Positions 33,942 through 41,440 of a DNA stretch of 41,440 nucleotides are shown piece after piece. The notes beneath the pieces were generated by a model. That model did not search any database. It was not told where the DNA came from and worked only from the letters and a program-made list of their open reading frames with translations. Location: assembly GCA_013151445.1 (NCBI GenBank), contig JAADIG010000009.1, positions 1-41,440 on the forward strand, read 5' to 3'. How positions within the stretch are numbered: the stretch's first letter is position 1; every line of letters begins with the position of its first letter. Made by a program: the position numbers and the translations under genes. Origin of the DNA: Actinomycetota bacterium. Lineage in GTDB: Bacteria; Actinomycetota; Acidimicrobiia; Spongiisociales; UBA5794.

Positions 33942-35080
33942 CGGACCTACCGATCTACACCGAAGAGCACACCATGTTTCGTATGATCATTCGGGAGTTC
34001 GTTGCTGCCGAAATGACACCGTACGTCAACGAGTGGGATGAGGCTGAGGAGTTTCCCCGGGGCCTGTACCGCAAGACCGGTGCGGTCGGTATGTTCGGGA
34101 TCGGGTTCGACGCCGAGTACGGCGGCCTGGGACACCATGATGCTGTTCTGCTCACCATCCTCGCCGAAGAGGTGGCCCGGTGTGCGGCTGGCGGGGTGGG
34201 AGCGTCGCTGCTCTCCAACTACATCGGGGCACCGCCGATCCAAAACGGTGGAACCGATGACGTTAAGGGAGAGATTCTGCCGGGGATGTTGTCGGGCGAC
34301 CTCATCTGTGCACTTGCTATCACCGAGCCGAGTGGGGGTTCTGACGTAGCGAACCTGAGGACCACCGCAGTTCGCGACGGGGACGACTACATCGTGAACG
34401 GCTCGAAGACGTTCATCACGTCGGGCATGCGCGCTGACTACGTCACGACGGCGGTGCGTACGGGCGGGCCGGGTGCCAGTGGTGTTTCACTGATCGTGAT
34501 TCCGGCGACAACACCCGGGTTCACAAGAACCCCGCTCAAGAAGATGGGCTGGTGGTGCTCGGACACGGCCACGCTGTACTTCGACGACTGCCGGGTCCCC
34601 GCCAGGTACCTCCTTGGGGAGGAGAACGGTGCGTTCCAGCTGATCATGGAGAACTTCAACTACGAGCGTCTGTTCTTGATTGCGGGCATGGTCGGGGCGT
34701 CACGGGTCTGTTATGACGAGGCACTTGCCTGGGCCAGGGAACGGATCACGTTCGGCGCGCGCCTCTCCGAGAGCCAGGTCATCCGCCACAAACTTGTTGA
34801 CATGGACCGCAGGATCAACGCCACACGGGCATGGATGGAGCAACTCGCCTATCGGGTTGACCAGGGCGACAAACCGATTGCCCAGCTCGCTGAATGCAAA
34901 GTCCAGGCAAGCCTGACGATGGAGTTCTGCGCCCGCGAGGCTTCTCAGATCCTCGGCGGCGCCTCGTATCTACGGGGCAACCCGGTCGAACGCATCTACC
35001 GCGAGGTGCGGGTGAACGCCATCGGTGGCGGCTCCGAGGAGATCATGCGAGACCTCGCAGCCCGTCAGCTGGGTATCTAA
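33938..35080 (+). CDS. Acyl-CoA dehydrogenase family protein
   Basis: FAD-dependent alpha,beta-dehydrogenation of an acyl-CoA. The 380-residue protein has an N-terminal helical domain, the middle beta domain (CALAITEPSGGSDVANLRTT, NGSKTFITSGMRADY) and the C-terminal helical domain (ARERITFGARLSESQVIRHKL, QILGGASYLRGNPVERIYRE). The usual EGT of short/medium-chain enzymes is GGG here (363-365 in AIGGGSEEIM), while NYERLF carries Glu243 at the place used by isovaleryl-CoA-type dehydrogenases, so that residue is the likely base. The chain-length preference is unknown. It starts by a 4-base overlap with the DinB-like gene. Confidence 0.92.
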   Translation: MTDLPIYTEEHTMFRMIIREFVAAEMTPYVNEWDEAEEFPRGLYRKTGAVGMFGIGFDAEYGGLGHHDAVLLTILAEEVARCAAGGVGASLLSNYIGAPPIQNGGTDDVKGEILPGMLSGDLICALAITEPSGGSDVANLRTTAVRDGDDYIVNGSKTFITSGMRADYVTTAVRTGGPGASGVSLIVIPATTPGFTRTPLKKMGWWCSDTATLYFDDCRVPARYLLGEENGAFQLIMENFNYERLFLIAGMVGASRVCYDEALAWARERITFGARLSESQVIRHKLVDMDRRINATRAWMEQLAYRVDQGDKPIAQLAECKVQASLTMEFCAREASQILGGASYLRGNPVERIYREVRVNAIGGGSEEIMRDLAARQLGI

Positions 35081-35104
35081 GACTTTCGGTTTGACGCTTC
35101 GATC

Positions 35105-35779
35105 CTATTCCCCCGACGAGGCCGCCTGTGTTCCACTGTCGGGGACACTTTTGACGAGCCGGTAGCGGAAGGTGATGCAACCGGATTCTTCGTCTTCGCA
35201 GTAGTAAGAATCGAACTGCACCAGGGCGTCACGAGTCTCACCGGTGCGAATCAGATAGGTGTCCGGTTTCGTCGTCACGATGTGAGAAATGAACGAATAC
35301 GAATACCACTTACCGGCCTCGATGTTGCCCGGCTCGTCGTCATCTTCCCCACCGAGACTATCGACAGCGAACGGTACCGACGCTGGAGGGCTGGCCAACT
35401 CAAGCGGAACCTCACCCAACCCGTACGCCCCGCCAGGTCCGGCCGGGTTGGTCACACCCGAGTTCGTGAGCAACTTCGTACGCTTGAACGCCACATCCCA
35501 TCCGGGTGCCGTGAATTCACCCTCCACGACGCGGCCCTTTTCAAAGTCGAATAACACCCAGTCGGTCTTGCTCCGCGCGTCGACGGTATACAGGATCCAG
35601 TCCTCGGTCACTTCGGCTACTTCATCCGGATCGGTCGGGGCGAACCCCAGCGGTTTCGGTTGGAAACTCCCCCAGACAAAGAGCCCGACAACACCCAGAA
35701 TCGCGACACCGGGCAGTCCAAGTAACCAGGTCCTCTTGTAACGCCACCATCGTTGTTTTACTGGCTTGGGAAGATCCAT
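35105..35779 (-). CDS. HmuY-like membrane-anchored protein
   Basis: A 224-residue protein with a basic N-terminus (KPVKQRWWRYKR), one membrane anchor (WLLGLPGVAILGVVGLFVW, about 15-35) and an exported domain. That domain shows a HmuY-like pattern: TDWVLFDFEKGRVV, WDVAFKRTKLLTNSG, then KWYSYSFISHIVTTKPDTYL and a C-terminal pair of cysteines (YYCEDEESGCITF) that may form a disulfide. HmuY of Bacteroidetes binds heme; here only the fold-level similarity is visible and the heme ligands are not both obvious. ATG 35779 is preferred, with GAGGA upstream, over a longer frame from 35836. It converges on the acyl-CoA dehydrogenase. Confidence 0.65.
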   Translation of the reverse strand: MDLPKPVKQRWWRYKRTWLLGLPGVAILGVVGLFVWGSFQPKPLGFAPTDPDEVAEVTEDWILYTVDARSKTDWVLFDFEKGRVVEGEFTAPGWDVAFKRTKLLTNSGVTNPAGPGGAYGLGEVPLELASPPASVPFAVDSLGGEDDDEPGNIEAGKWYSYSFISHIVTTKPDTYLIRTGETRDALVQFDSYYCEDEESGCITFRYRLVKSVPDSGTQAASSGE

Positions 35780-36170
35780 TGGGTAGTCCTCGCTCTCTAC
35801 ATGCGGCACCGCCGACGCAATACCCGATATGCGCACGCCCGGCGGCTATCAACAGCATCGCCGTTTGGCGTCGCTCGCCGGTAGGGCATAACGTCCGTCC
35901 CTGTACCCCATCCGACTCTCGTTTTGAGTCCGAATGACTCGGCTTCCCGCGCCGCCGACTACGGCGGGCACGACACCGCGGTGGCAGCTAGCTCTCAAGT
36001 ATCGGTAACGAAACGACAGGGGTAGAATTCGAGCGACAAGGTAGCAACGCCCCAGCTCCTCAGCGCCCGCCCGGCCCTCCTACGGGTCCGCCCTCCGCCC
36101 GCTTGAGTGAATACTGTCGCATCAACTGACCGCCACCGTTCGGTGACTGTTAAGAGAGGATGGAAGATTC
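35780..36170. other. Intergenic region, 391 bp, with hairpins but no gene seen
   Basis: I see no coding frame or tRNA here. It holds GACTC-TCGTTTT-GAGTC (35914-35930), a perfect CCGCCG-ACTA-CGGCGG stem (35952-35967), a pyrimidine-rich stretch near 36060-36100, a TAGAAT -10-like hexamer at 36023-36028 reading toward the glycosyltransferase, and CACCG-TT-CGGTG (36134-36145). GAGAGGA before ATG 36171 is the ribosome-binding site. It separates the HmuY-like gene from the carbohydrate island and probably carries promoters for both. Confidence 0.5.
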
Positions 36171-37376
36171 ATGAGACATCACGGAAAACTTCCCTCAATC
36201 GGATTTCTGAGTACGTACCCACCCACATCGTGCGGATTGGCAACATTCACGTCATCCCTACGTGAAGCCATCGCCGAAGGTCGAGGCACCGACACTGGCC
36301 TCGACGTCGTGAGCCTCGTCGACACTCGTAGCGACGAGCCCAGACCCGAGGTCATCTACCAGCACATCAACGGAGACCGTCGATCCCTCTCCCATGCAAT
36401 CGACGCACTCAACTCTTTCGATGTCGTGTTCATCCAACACGAGTACGGCATCTACGGCGGACCCGACGGCAGCGAGGTCCTCGATATCATGGCGGGCCTC
36501 GACGTCCCGGCTGTCGTCACCCTCCACACAGTCCTCGGTCATCCCAGTCCCCACCAACGGTCATTACTCCAGGACGTGGTCGAGCGCGCCACGCGGGTCG
36601 TCGTCATGAGCGAGACCGCAAGAAAGCGACTCATCGGCGGGTATGAAGTCGATGCAAAAAAAGTCCAGATGATCCCCCACGGTGCGAGGGCCAGTCTCGG
36701 AGGTCCATCTCTATCGGGTGGCCCTCGACCGATCGCCCTCACGTGGGGTCTCATCGGTCCCGGGAAAGGCCTGGAGACAGCGATCGATGCGTTCGCAGGC
36801 CTCAAGGACCTTCGCCCACTCCCCCGCTACATCATTCTGGGCAAGACCCACCCCAAGGTGCAAGCGTCCCAGGGCGATGCATACCTTGAGGGCCTCGTCG
36901 CCCGGGTCCACGAGCTCGGACTCGACGACCTTGTCGAGTTCGACACCCGGTACCCCGACACTGCAGCCCTCTCAACCGAAGTCCGTCGAGCCGACATGGT
37001 CGTGCTCCCGTACGAGTCCGCAGAACAGGTCACGTCGGGTGTGCTCGTCGAAGCGATCGCAGCGGGCAAGCCGGTGATTGCGACTGCCTTCCCCCACGCC
37101 ACGGAGCTTCTCAGCACCGGGGCCGGGATCGTCGTTGCGCACGACGATCCCGCCGCAATGCGAGATGGCCTGAGAGCTGTGTTCACGGACCCCGCGCGTG
37201 CGCAACAGATGAGTGACGAGGCGAAACGGATCGGTGCGACCCTTTATTGGCCCGCAGTGGCCCGCAGGTACCGCCGTCTCGCTACGAGGGTGATGGCCCA
37301 ACAACAGGCGCTACAGGCCCCCGCAAAAGCAATACTCATGGAGAAGCCTGTTGGTGCCCTCGCCGACGTCGGCTGA
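36171..37376 (+). CDS. GT4-family glycosyltransferase
   Basis: Predicted retaining glycosyltransferase, cytoplasmic. The 401-residue GT-B protein begins IGFLSTYPPTSCGLATFTSS, a glycine-containing N-terminal loop typical of GT4, with FIQHEYGIYGGPDG in the acceptor domain. The C-terminal nucleotide-sugar domain has IALTWGLIGPGKGLETAIDA, then VVLPYESAEQVTSGVLVEAI with the EX7E-like glutamate, and AAGKPVIATAFPHATELLS. The donor and acceptor are not known. It overlaps the next gene, which starts inside its last codons, and heads a three-gene plus-strand unit with a GH130 enzyme, suggesting one oligosaccharide pathway. Confidence 0.88.
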   Translation: MRHHGKLPSIGFLSTYPPTSCGLATFTSSLREAIAEGRGTDTGLDVVSLVDTRSDEPRPEVIYQHINGDRRSLSHAIDALNSFDVVFIQHEYGIYGGPDGSEVLDIMAGLDVPAVVTLHTVLGHPSPHQRSLLQDVVERATRVVVMSETARKRLIGGYEVDAKKVQMIPHGARASLGGPSLSGGPRPIALTWGLIGPGKGLETAIDAFAGLKDLRPLPRYIILGKTHPKVQASQGDAYLEGLVARVHELGLDDLVEFDTRYPDTAALSTEVRRADMVVLPYESAEQVTSGVLVEAIAAGKPVIATAFPHATELLSTGAGIVVAHDDPAAMRDGLRAVFTDPARAQQMSDEAKRIGATLYWPAVARRYRRLATRVMAQQQALQAPAKAILMEKPVGALADVG

Positions 37377-38439
37377 AACGTTACCCGAGCCCTGCTTTGA
37401 TCACCTGCGACGGATGACCGACCGTCGCGGTGTGTGGGAGCATGCGCTATTCACGACACCGCGCACCGAACACGGATATTGCACGGACGATAACGCACGC
37501 GCCCTCATCGTCATGTGCCGCACACCCACTCCGTCCCCCGACCTGGCCCGCATCTATCTCAATTTCGTGCGGGAAGCACAACTAACCGAGGGCGGTTTCC
37601 ACAACCGTCGCAGCGCCGCGGGACTGTGGACCGACGCGATCGGCTCGGACGATTCCCAGGGTCGGGCAATCTGGGCCGCAGGTGTCGCCTCCCGGCTTGG
37701 CCCAGAGCCCTGGATGCGCGACCTCGGACTCGAGATCTTCGACAACCAACAACAATTCGCGTCCCCCTCGCCGCGGGCGAACGCCTTCGCCCTGCTCGGC
37801 GCGGCCGAGGTGCTGACGACATCTCATGACAACGTCGGGGCGCGACGGTTGCTCGAACAGTGTGCCAGTCACATACGCGTGCCCGACGATGCGCGGTGGC
37901 CATGGCCGGAGGTGCGGCTCGCATACGACAATGCCCGCCTCCCGGAGGCTCTTCTCGCAGCGGGGCCACTCCTTGCCGATGGGGAGCTCATCGATACCGG
38001 GCTCCGCCTCCTTGAGTGGCTGGTCGACGTAGAGACCACCGACGGCCATTTCAGCTTCACCCCAGTGCGGGGCTGGGAACCGGGTGAACCGCGACCGGGA
38101 TTCGATCAGCAGCCCGTCGAAGCGGCGGCAATGGCTGATGCCTGCTTCCGAGCGTGGGTACTCACCGGGGATGCTCAGTGGCGAACTCTCGTCGAGCGAG
38201 CGGCGCGCTGGTTTGTCGGAGCGAACGATGCCGATTTGTCGATCTACGATCCGCAGACGGGTGGATGTGGCGACGGTCTTGGTCCCGACCACATCAACCA
38301 GAACCGGGGAGCCGAGTCAACTCTGGCAGCCCTCTCCGCGCTCGAACGGGCCGACAGAGTTCGCCGCCTCGACGGAAGTGTGGCCCCAGGATCCGGTGCG
38401 AGTGATCCAGGCCGTCTAAGCTTCGGTTTCGCGTTCTAG
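37354..38439 (+). CDS. Predicted (alpha/alpha)6-barrel carbohydrate-active protein
   Basis: About 361 residues, starting GTG 37354 with GGAGAA 8 bases upstream; TTG 37351 is also possible. The gene starts inside the last 23 bases of the GT4 gene. The protein has helical repeats with aromatic and acidic motifs (WEHALFTTPRTEHGYCTDDNARALIV, shown here as TTPRTEHGYCTDDNARALIV; GGFHNRRSAAGLWTDAIG; QGRAIWAAG; DQQPVEAAAMADACF). This resembles the alpha/alpha toroid of many glycoside hydrolases and epimerases. Proteins with the CTDDNARAL pattern are usually labelled only as glycosyltransferase- or hydrolase-associated. The catalytic residues and substrate are not known to me. Confidence 0.7.
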   Translation: MPSPTSAETLPEPCFDHLRRMTDRRGVWEHALFTTPRTEHGYCTDDNARALIVMCRTPTPSPDLARIYLNFVREAQLTEGGFHNRRSAAGLWTDAIGSDDSQGRAIWAAGVASRLGPEPWMRDLGLEIFDNQQQFASPSPRANAFALLGAAEVLTTSHDNVGARRLLEQCASHIRVPDDARWPWPEVRLAYDNARLPEALLAAGPLLADGELIDTGLRLLEWLVDVETTDGHFSFTPVRGWEPGEPRPGFDQQPVEAAAMADACFRAWVLTGDAQWRTLVERAARWFVGANDADLSIYDPQTGGCGDGLGPDHINQNRGAESTLAALSALERADRVRRLDGSVAPGSGASDPGRLSFGFAF

Positions 38440-38483
38440 GGTTAACGGATGCCGCGGATGACCAGCAACAATCGACGTACGTC

Positions 38484-39956
38484 ATGAATCCAATTGCAGT
38501 CACTCGGACCGGAGTTCGGTTCGTCCCCGACTCGCGACGCGTCATCACTCGCCCCTTTCTCCCGGGAGAGCGCATCTTCCCTGACGGACATTCGCGCGCC
38601 AAAGTTGTCCTCGACAGGATCCTGGCGATGCCGGAGTCAGAAGTCGCCTCCACGCTCGAAGCAACGCAGCAGCTCTTTGAGGGCCGGCACAAGAACCTCA
38701 CCGCCATCCTCGAGCAACATTACGATGTCGTCGCGAACCACATTGATGACCCAAGCACGCTGTCCGAGCGGCGTCGGCACCTCATCGGTGCCTATTTCAC
38801 GCACGAGTACTCGGTCGAGGCAGCGGCCCTCGGCAACCCATCTATGGTCCCGGCCCCCGACCAGTCCGGTCTCAACCCCGGAGAACAACGTTTCGTTATG
38901 AGCATGCGTGCCATCGGTGAGGGCCATGTCTCCTCCATCGAGTTTCGTTCGGGGGTTATCGATTCCCAGGCAAACGTGACGATCGACAGGGCTAGCGAGT
39001 ACGCCGACACCGGACAACGCCGTGCCGCAATCTACGAGAACGAATTCTTCCGATCCAAGCTCGCTGAACTCGGTGCCATTAACGAAATCGCAATGCTTGT
39101 CCTCGACCCGCTGCCCGGACGCTTCACGCTCATCGAGCTGGAGTCCGCGATTGAGGATCTCGACAACCAGGGAATCGACCGGTCGATCTCGGCACTCACG
39201 ACAAGGACGATGCACTGGCTCGCCGCGTCGAACTACGAGACGGTGTTCTCCGAAGACTCGCAGCTCTCCGAACGGGTGATCTTTCCCGCGGGTCCCACCG
39301 AGAGCCACGGCATGGAAGACGCCAGGTTCGTTCGTTTCACCAACGACGATGGATCGGTGATCTACTACGCGACCTACACCGCGTTTGACGGTTTTCAGAT
39401 TCTCCCACAGCTCATCGAGACCGAAGATTTTGTATCTTTCAGAATCGCGACCCTCAGAGGGTCCTGCGCTCAGAACAAGGGAATCGCATTGTTCCCCCGC
39501 AAGGTCGACGGTCGGTACGCCGCGTTGTGCCGGCACGATAACGAGAACAACTTCCTCATGATGTCCAACGATGTGCGCTACTGGGCCGAGACCAGCCTGA
39601 TCCAAGAACCCCAGCGTCCGTGGGAGCTGATGCAACTCGGCAACTGTGGCTCACCCCTGGAGACCGAGGCTGGTTGGCTTGTTATCACCCATGGTGTTGG
39701 TCCGCTCCGCCGTTACACCCTTGGTGCGATCCTCCTCGATATCGACGATCCGCATCGCGTCATCGGACACTTGAAGGAACCACTTTTGCAACCGAACGCC
39801 GACGAACGCGACGGTTACGTACCCAACGTCGTGTACTCGTGCGGCAGCATGATCCATAACAACTACCTCGTGCTCCCCTACGGCTTCTCGGATGTTGGTG
39901 CCGGTATCGCAACGGTGCCGGTTCCAGACCTTCTCGCCCGACTCACCGGGCAATAA
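38484..39956 (+). CDS. GH130-family glycosidase or phosphorylase (beta-mannoside-active family)
   Basis: GH130 enzymes cleave beta-mannosides either with phosphate or with water. The 490-residue protein has an N-terminal extension of about 240 residues and a five-bladed propeller with SHGMEDARFVRF (catalytic Asp279), YYATYTAFDG, NKGIALFPRKVDGRYAALCR, QLGNCGSPLETEAGWLVITH and GYVPNVVYSCG. Phosphorylases usually have EDPR at the catalytic site; here it reads EDAR. I cannot tell phosphorolysis from hydrolysis by eye. It is the third plus-strand gene of the island and converges on the second GT4 gene. ATG 38484 lacks a strong ribosome-binding site. Confidence 0.85.
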   Translation: MNPIAVTRTGVRFVPDSRRVITRPFLPGERIFPDGHSRAKVVLDRILAMPESEVASTLEATQQLFEGRHKNLTAILEQHYDVVANHIDDPSTLSERRRHLIGAYFTHEYSVEAAALGNPSMVPAPDQSGLNPGEQRFVMSMRAIGEGHVSSIEFRSGVIDSQANVTIDRASEYADTGQRRAAIYENEFFRSKLAELGAINEIAMLVLDPLPGRFTLIELESAIEDLDNQGIDRSISALTTRTMHWLAASNYETVFSEDSQLSERVIFPAGPTESHGMEDARFVRFTNDDGSVIYYATYTAFDGFQILPQLIETEDFVSFRIATLRGSCAQNKGIALFPRKVDGRYAALCRHDNENNFLMMSNDVRYWAETSLIQEPQRPWELMQLGNCGSPLETEAGWLVITHGVGPLRRYTLGAILLDIDDPHRVIGHLKEPLLQPNADERDGYVPNVVYSCGSMIHNNYLVLPYGFSDVGAGIATVPVPDLLARLTGQ

Positions 39957-39995
39957 CCACCAAGGTTCGACTGCCAGTGGGGCATCATCGTGGCG

Positions 39996-41057
39996 TTATC
40001 GGCCGGTACGTGTGAGATGAAGATCGACGGCACGGTGATACACCGCAATGTATTCGTCGACCATCCGGCTGACGTCGAACCGAGCGACAACTGACGCACG
40101 CACCGCGGCCCGTTCCACGTCTCGTGCGCTGCCGACGGCCACGACCGCCTCGGTGATGGAGTGCACCAGGAATCCGTTCTCACCCTCTCTGATCAACTCG
40201 GGCATGGATCCCCGGCGGTGCGCGATCACCGGTGTACCGCACGCCATCGCCTCGACGACGCTGAAGCCGAACGGTTCATCAAAGTTGATGAGATGCAGCA
40301 GAGCCAGGGCACCGCCGAGCAAACCTCCACGCACGTCCGGACCGACCGGTCCGAGAAAGGTGACACGCTCACCGTCGATGTGGGGTTTCACCTGGGCATC
40401 AAAGTAGTCCTGGTCCTGGACGATCCCGGCGATTATGAGAGGGATATTGGCGCTCTCAGCGACCGCAATGGCCTCGGCGGTGCCCTTATCGGGATGGATC
40501 CGACCAAAGAACAACAGGTAGTCACCGGGTTTTGACTGCTCGGTGAACGCCCGCATATCGATGCCGTGGTGAATCGTCGCGATGTAGTCGAGGCTCTGAT
40601 GCCGGTCGGCGTCGCTGATCGCAACGTAGTAGCCACGATCGTTGTACTTCGCATACACCGGAACGATCCGCTCGGATGAGAATCCATGAATCGTGGTGAC
40701 TACCGGCGTGTCGACCAGACCGCTGTACGTGAGGGGTAGGAAATCGAAGCTGTTGTGGATAACGTCGAACTCGTCTGCCCGTTCAAAAACCGCCGAAATG
40801 TGGAGACTCTCCCAGACCTTGGCGTCCACGGTGGGATCTTCGGAGTACCCAGTCGGTGCGGTCCCAACTAGGTGGGCCCTTGTCACAGAATCGGCCGTGG
40901 CGAAGAGGGTTACGTCTATTCCGCGGGCAACCAGACCTTCGGTGAGGAGGGAAACGAACTGTTCCCACGGTCCGTAGTGACGAGGTGGCACCCGCCACGA
41001 AATGGGGGCGAGCATTGCCACACGAAGCTGACCGGAAGCGGAACCCGAAGACGACAT
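39996..41057 (-). CDS. GT4-family glycosyltransferase
   Basis: A 353-residue GT-B glycosyltransferase. The N-terminal domain starts RVAMLAPISWRVPPRHYGPW with the loop that binds sugar nucleotide acceptors, followed by GLVARGIDVTLFAT and FDVIHNSFDFLPLTY. The C-terminal domain has YLLFFGRIHPDKGTAEAIAV, FLGPVGPD and the EX7E region INFDEPFGFSVVEAMACGTP, then IAHRRGSMPELI. ATG 41057 is the start that matches the domain; the longer open frame to 41261 is in the repeat region. It converges on the GH130 gene, 39 bases apart, and its 5' side is the hairpin/repeat region, so its promoter should lie there. Confidence 0.9.
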   Translation of the reverse strand: MSSSGSASGQLRVAMLAPISWRVPPRHYGPWEQFVSLLTEGLVARGIDVTLFATADSVTRAHLVGTAPTGYSEDPTVDAKVWESLHISAVFERADEFDVIHNSFDFLPLTYSGLVDTPVVTTIHGFSSERIVPVYAKYNDRGYYVAISDADRHQSLDYIATIHHGIDMRAFTEQSKPGDYLLFFGRIHPDKGTAEAIAVAESANIPLIIAGIVQDQDYFDAQVKPHIDGERVTFLGPVGPDVRGGLLGGALALLHLINFDEPFGFSVVEAMACGTPVIAHRRGSMPELIREGENGFLVHSITEAVVAVGSARDVERAAVRASVVARFDVSRMVDEYIAVYHRAVDLHLTRTGR

Positions 41058-41079
41058 CAGAACCAGCCTACAAGGCATC

Positions 41080-41242
41080 GACCACGAAGTGTCGATACAA
41101 GGAAGTGACCCGTCGCCGACGAAAAGGAGGCGAAAGGGACACGCGGAGTCGCCCAGGAACGGAGTCTTCGACGTTCCCGGCGAACTCCCAAGGAACACCG
41201 GAGGTGTTCCCACCGCACACGACGGGCGACACGGAAAACCAG
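41080..41242. repeat. Hairpin-rich non-coding spacer beside the terminal tandem repeats
   Basis: No coding frame is convincing here. Inverted repeats follow one another: ATCGACCAC-GAA-GTGTCGAT with one bulge (41080-41100), GGAACG...CGTTCC around 41158-41177 with a TTC loop inside, and a perfect GGAACACC-GGA-GGTGTTCC (41192-41210). The loops repeat the GAA/TTC theme of the adjacent 95-bp units, so this may be an older, decayed part of the same array. Confidence 0.55.
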
Positions 41243-41440
41243 AACCGGCGAGCACCACCAAGTTTGCGAAACAAACTCGAGTCAGGGCTTTGCCCGAAGG
41301 GCGAAACCGACGTGGAGCTGACGGGATCTAAGCCTGAAACCGGCGAGCACCACCGAGTTTGCGAAGCAAACTCGAGTTAGGGCTTCGCCCGAAGGGCGAA
41401 ACCGACGTGGAGCTGACGGGATCTAAGCCTGAAACCGGCG
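41243..41440. repeat. 95-bp tandem repeat, two copies plus the start of a third
   Basis: Unit 1 (41243-41337) and unit 2 (41338-41432) differ at 4 positions; a third begins at 41433 and leaves the window. Each unit holds two hairpins. In unit 2 they are GAGTTTGC-GAA-GCAAACTC (41355-41373) and TTCGCCC-GAA-GGGCGAA (41384-41400). Three of the four differences fall on stem positions where unit 2 pairs perfectly and unit 1 does not. No long open frame spans it. Confidence 0.85.

Noticed and set aside
38637-39635. 332-codon minus-strand open frame opposite the GH130 gene
   Set aside because: GH130 motifs are clear on the plus strand; the antisense product has no family pattern.
41243-41440. CRISPR array
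   Set aside because: The 95-bp units are directly joined with no unique spacers, and no cas genes are present.

Overview
The window is about 41 kb of high-GC, densely packed bacterial chromosome. It most likely comes from an actinobacterium (Actinomycetota), perhaps Acidimicrobiia or a related uncultured lineage; the class is an inference. Supporting this are a BldD-type regulator, a single-chain alpha2-type glycyl-tRNA synthetase, an actinobacterial DinB-like protein, many GTG starts, and the widespread gene order lepA-hemW-hrcA-dnaJ-rsmE-phoH-ybeY-corC-era-recO-uppS-glyS. I recognised no rRNA, tRNA, CRISPR array, prophage or insertion sequence.

Layout. 1-1.4 kb: the tail of an unidentified gene, then glyQS. 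1.5-3.8 kb: a drug-efflux MFS pump and its TetR regulator, with palindromes in the promoter. 3.7-18.6 kb, mostly minus strand: the housekeeping block, read from right to left as lepA, hemW, hrcA, dnaJ, rsmE, bldD, phoH, pgpH, ybeY, corC-like, era, tatD, then recO and uppS, with a pterin dehydratase on the plus strand. Many of these genes overlap by 4-8 bases. 18.7-21.3 kb, plus strand: rpsT, greA, and an ECF sigma factor followed by a membrane-anchored protein. 21.3-28.7 kb, minus strand: leuS, a small metallopeptidase, a CPBP protease, comEA, comEC and holA, linking DNA uptake with a clamp-loader subunit. 28.8-35.8 kb: a cupin, a membrane-fused spermidine-synthase-like protein, an adenosine-kinase-like PfkB protein, metK, a DinB-like protein coupled to an acyl-CoA dehydrogenase, and a HmuY-like membrane protein. 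36.1-41.1 kb: a carbohydrate island with a GT4 glycosyltransferase, an alpha/alpha-barrel-like protein, a GH130 enzyme and a convergent GT4 glycosyltransferase. 41.1-41.4 kb: non-coding hairpins ending in a 95-bp tandem repeat that runs out of the window.

Regulation visible in the DNA. A near-consensus CIRCE element lies across the hemW stop codon and the predicted hrcA promoter, which would give a leaderless, self-repressed hrcA-dnaJ transcript. BldD keeps the full c-di-GMP-binding signature, and a near-consensus BldD box lies just upstream of its own ribosome-binding site. About 1.6 kb further along the same strand is pgpH, a predicted c-di-AMP phosphodiesterase. The metK leader and the rpsT leader both contain notable inverted repeats.

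The least explained items are the terminal 95-bp hairpin repeats, the short-tailed partner of the sigma factor, the GH130/GT4 island, and the metK leader structure.
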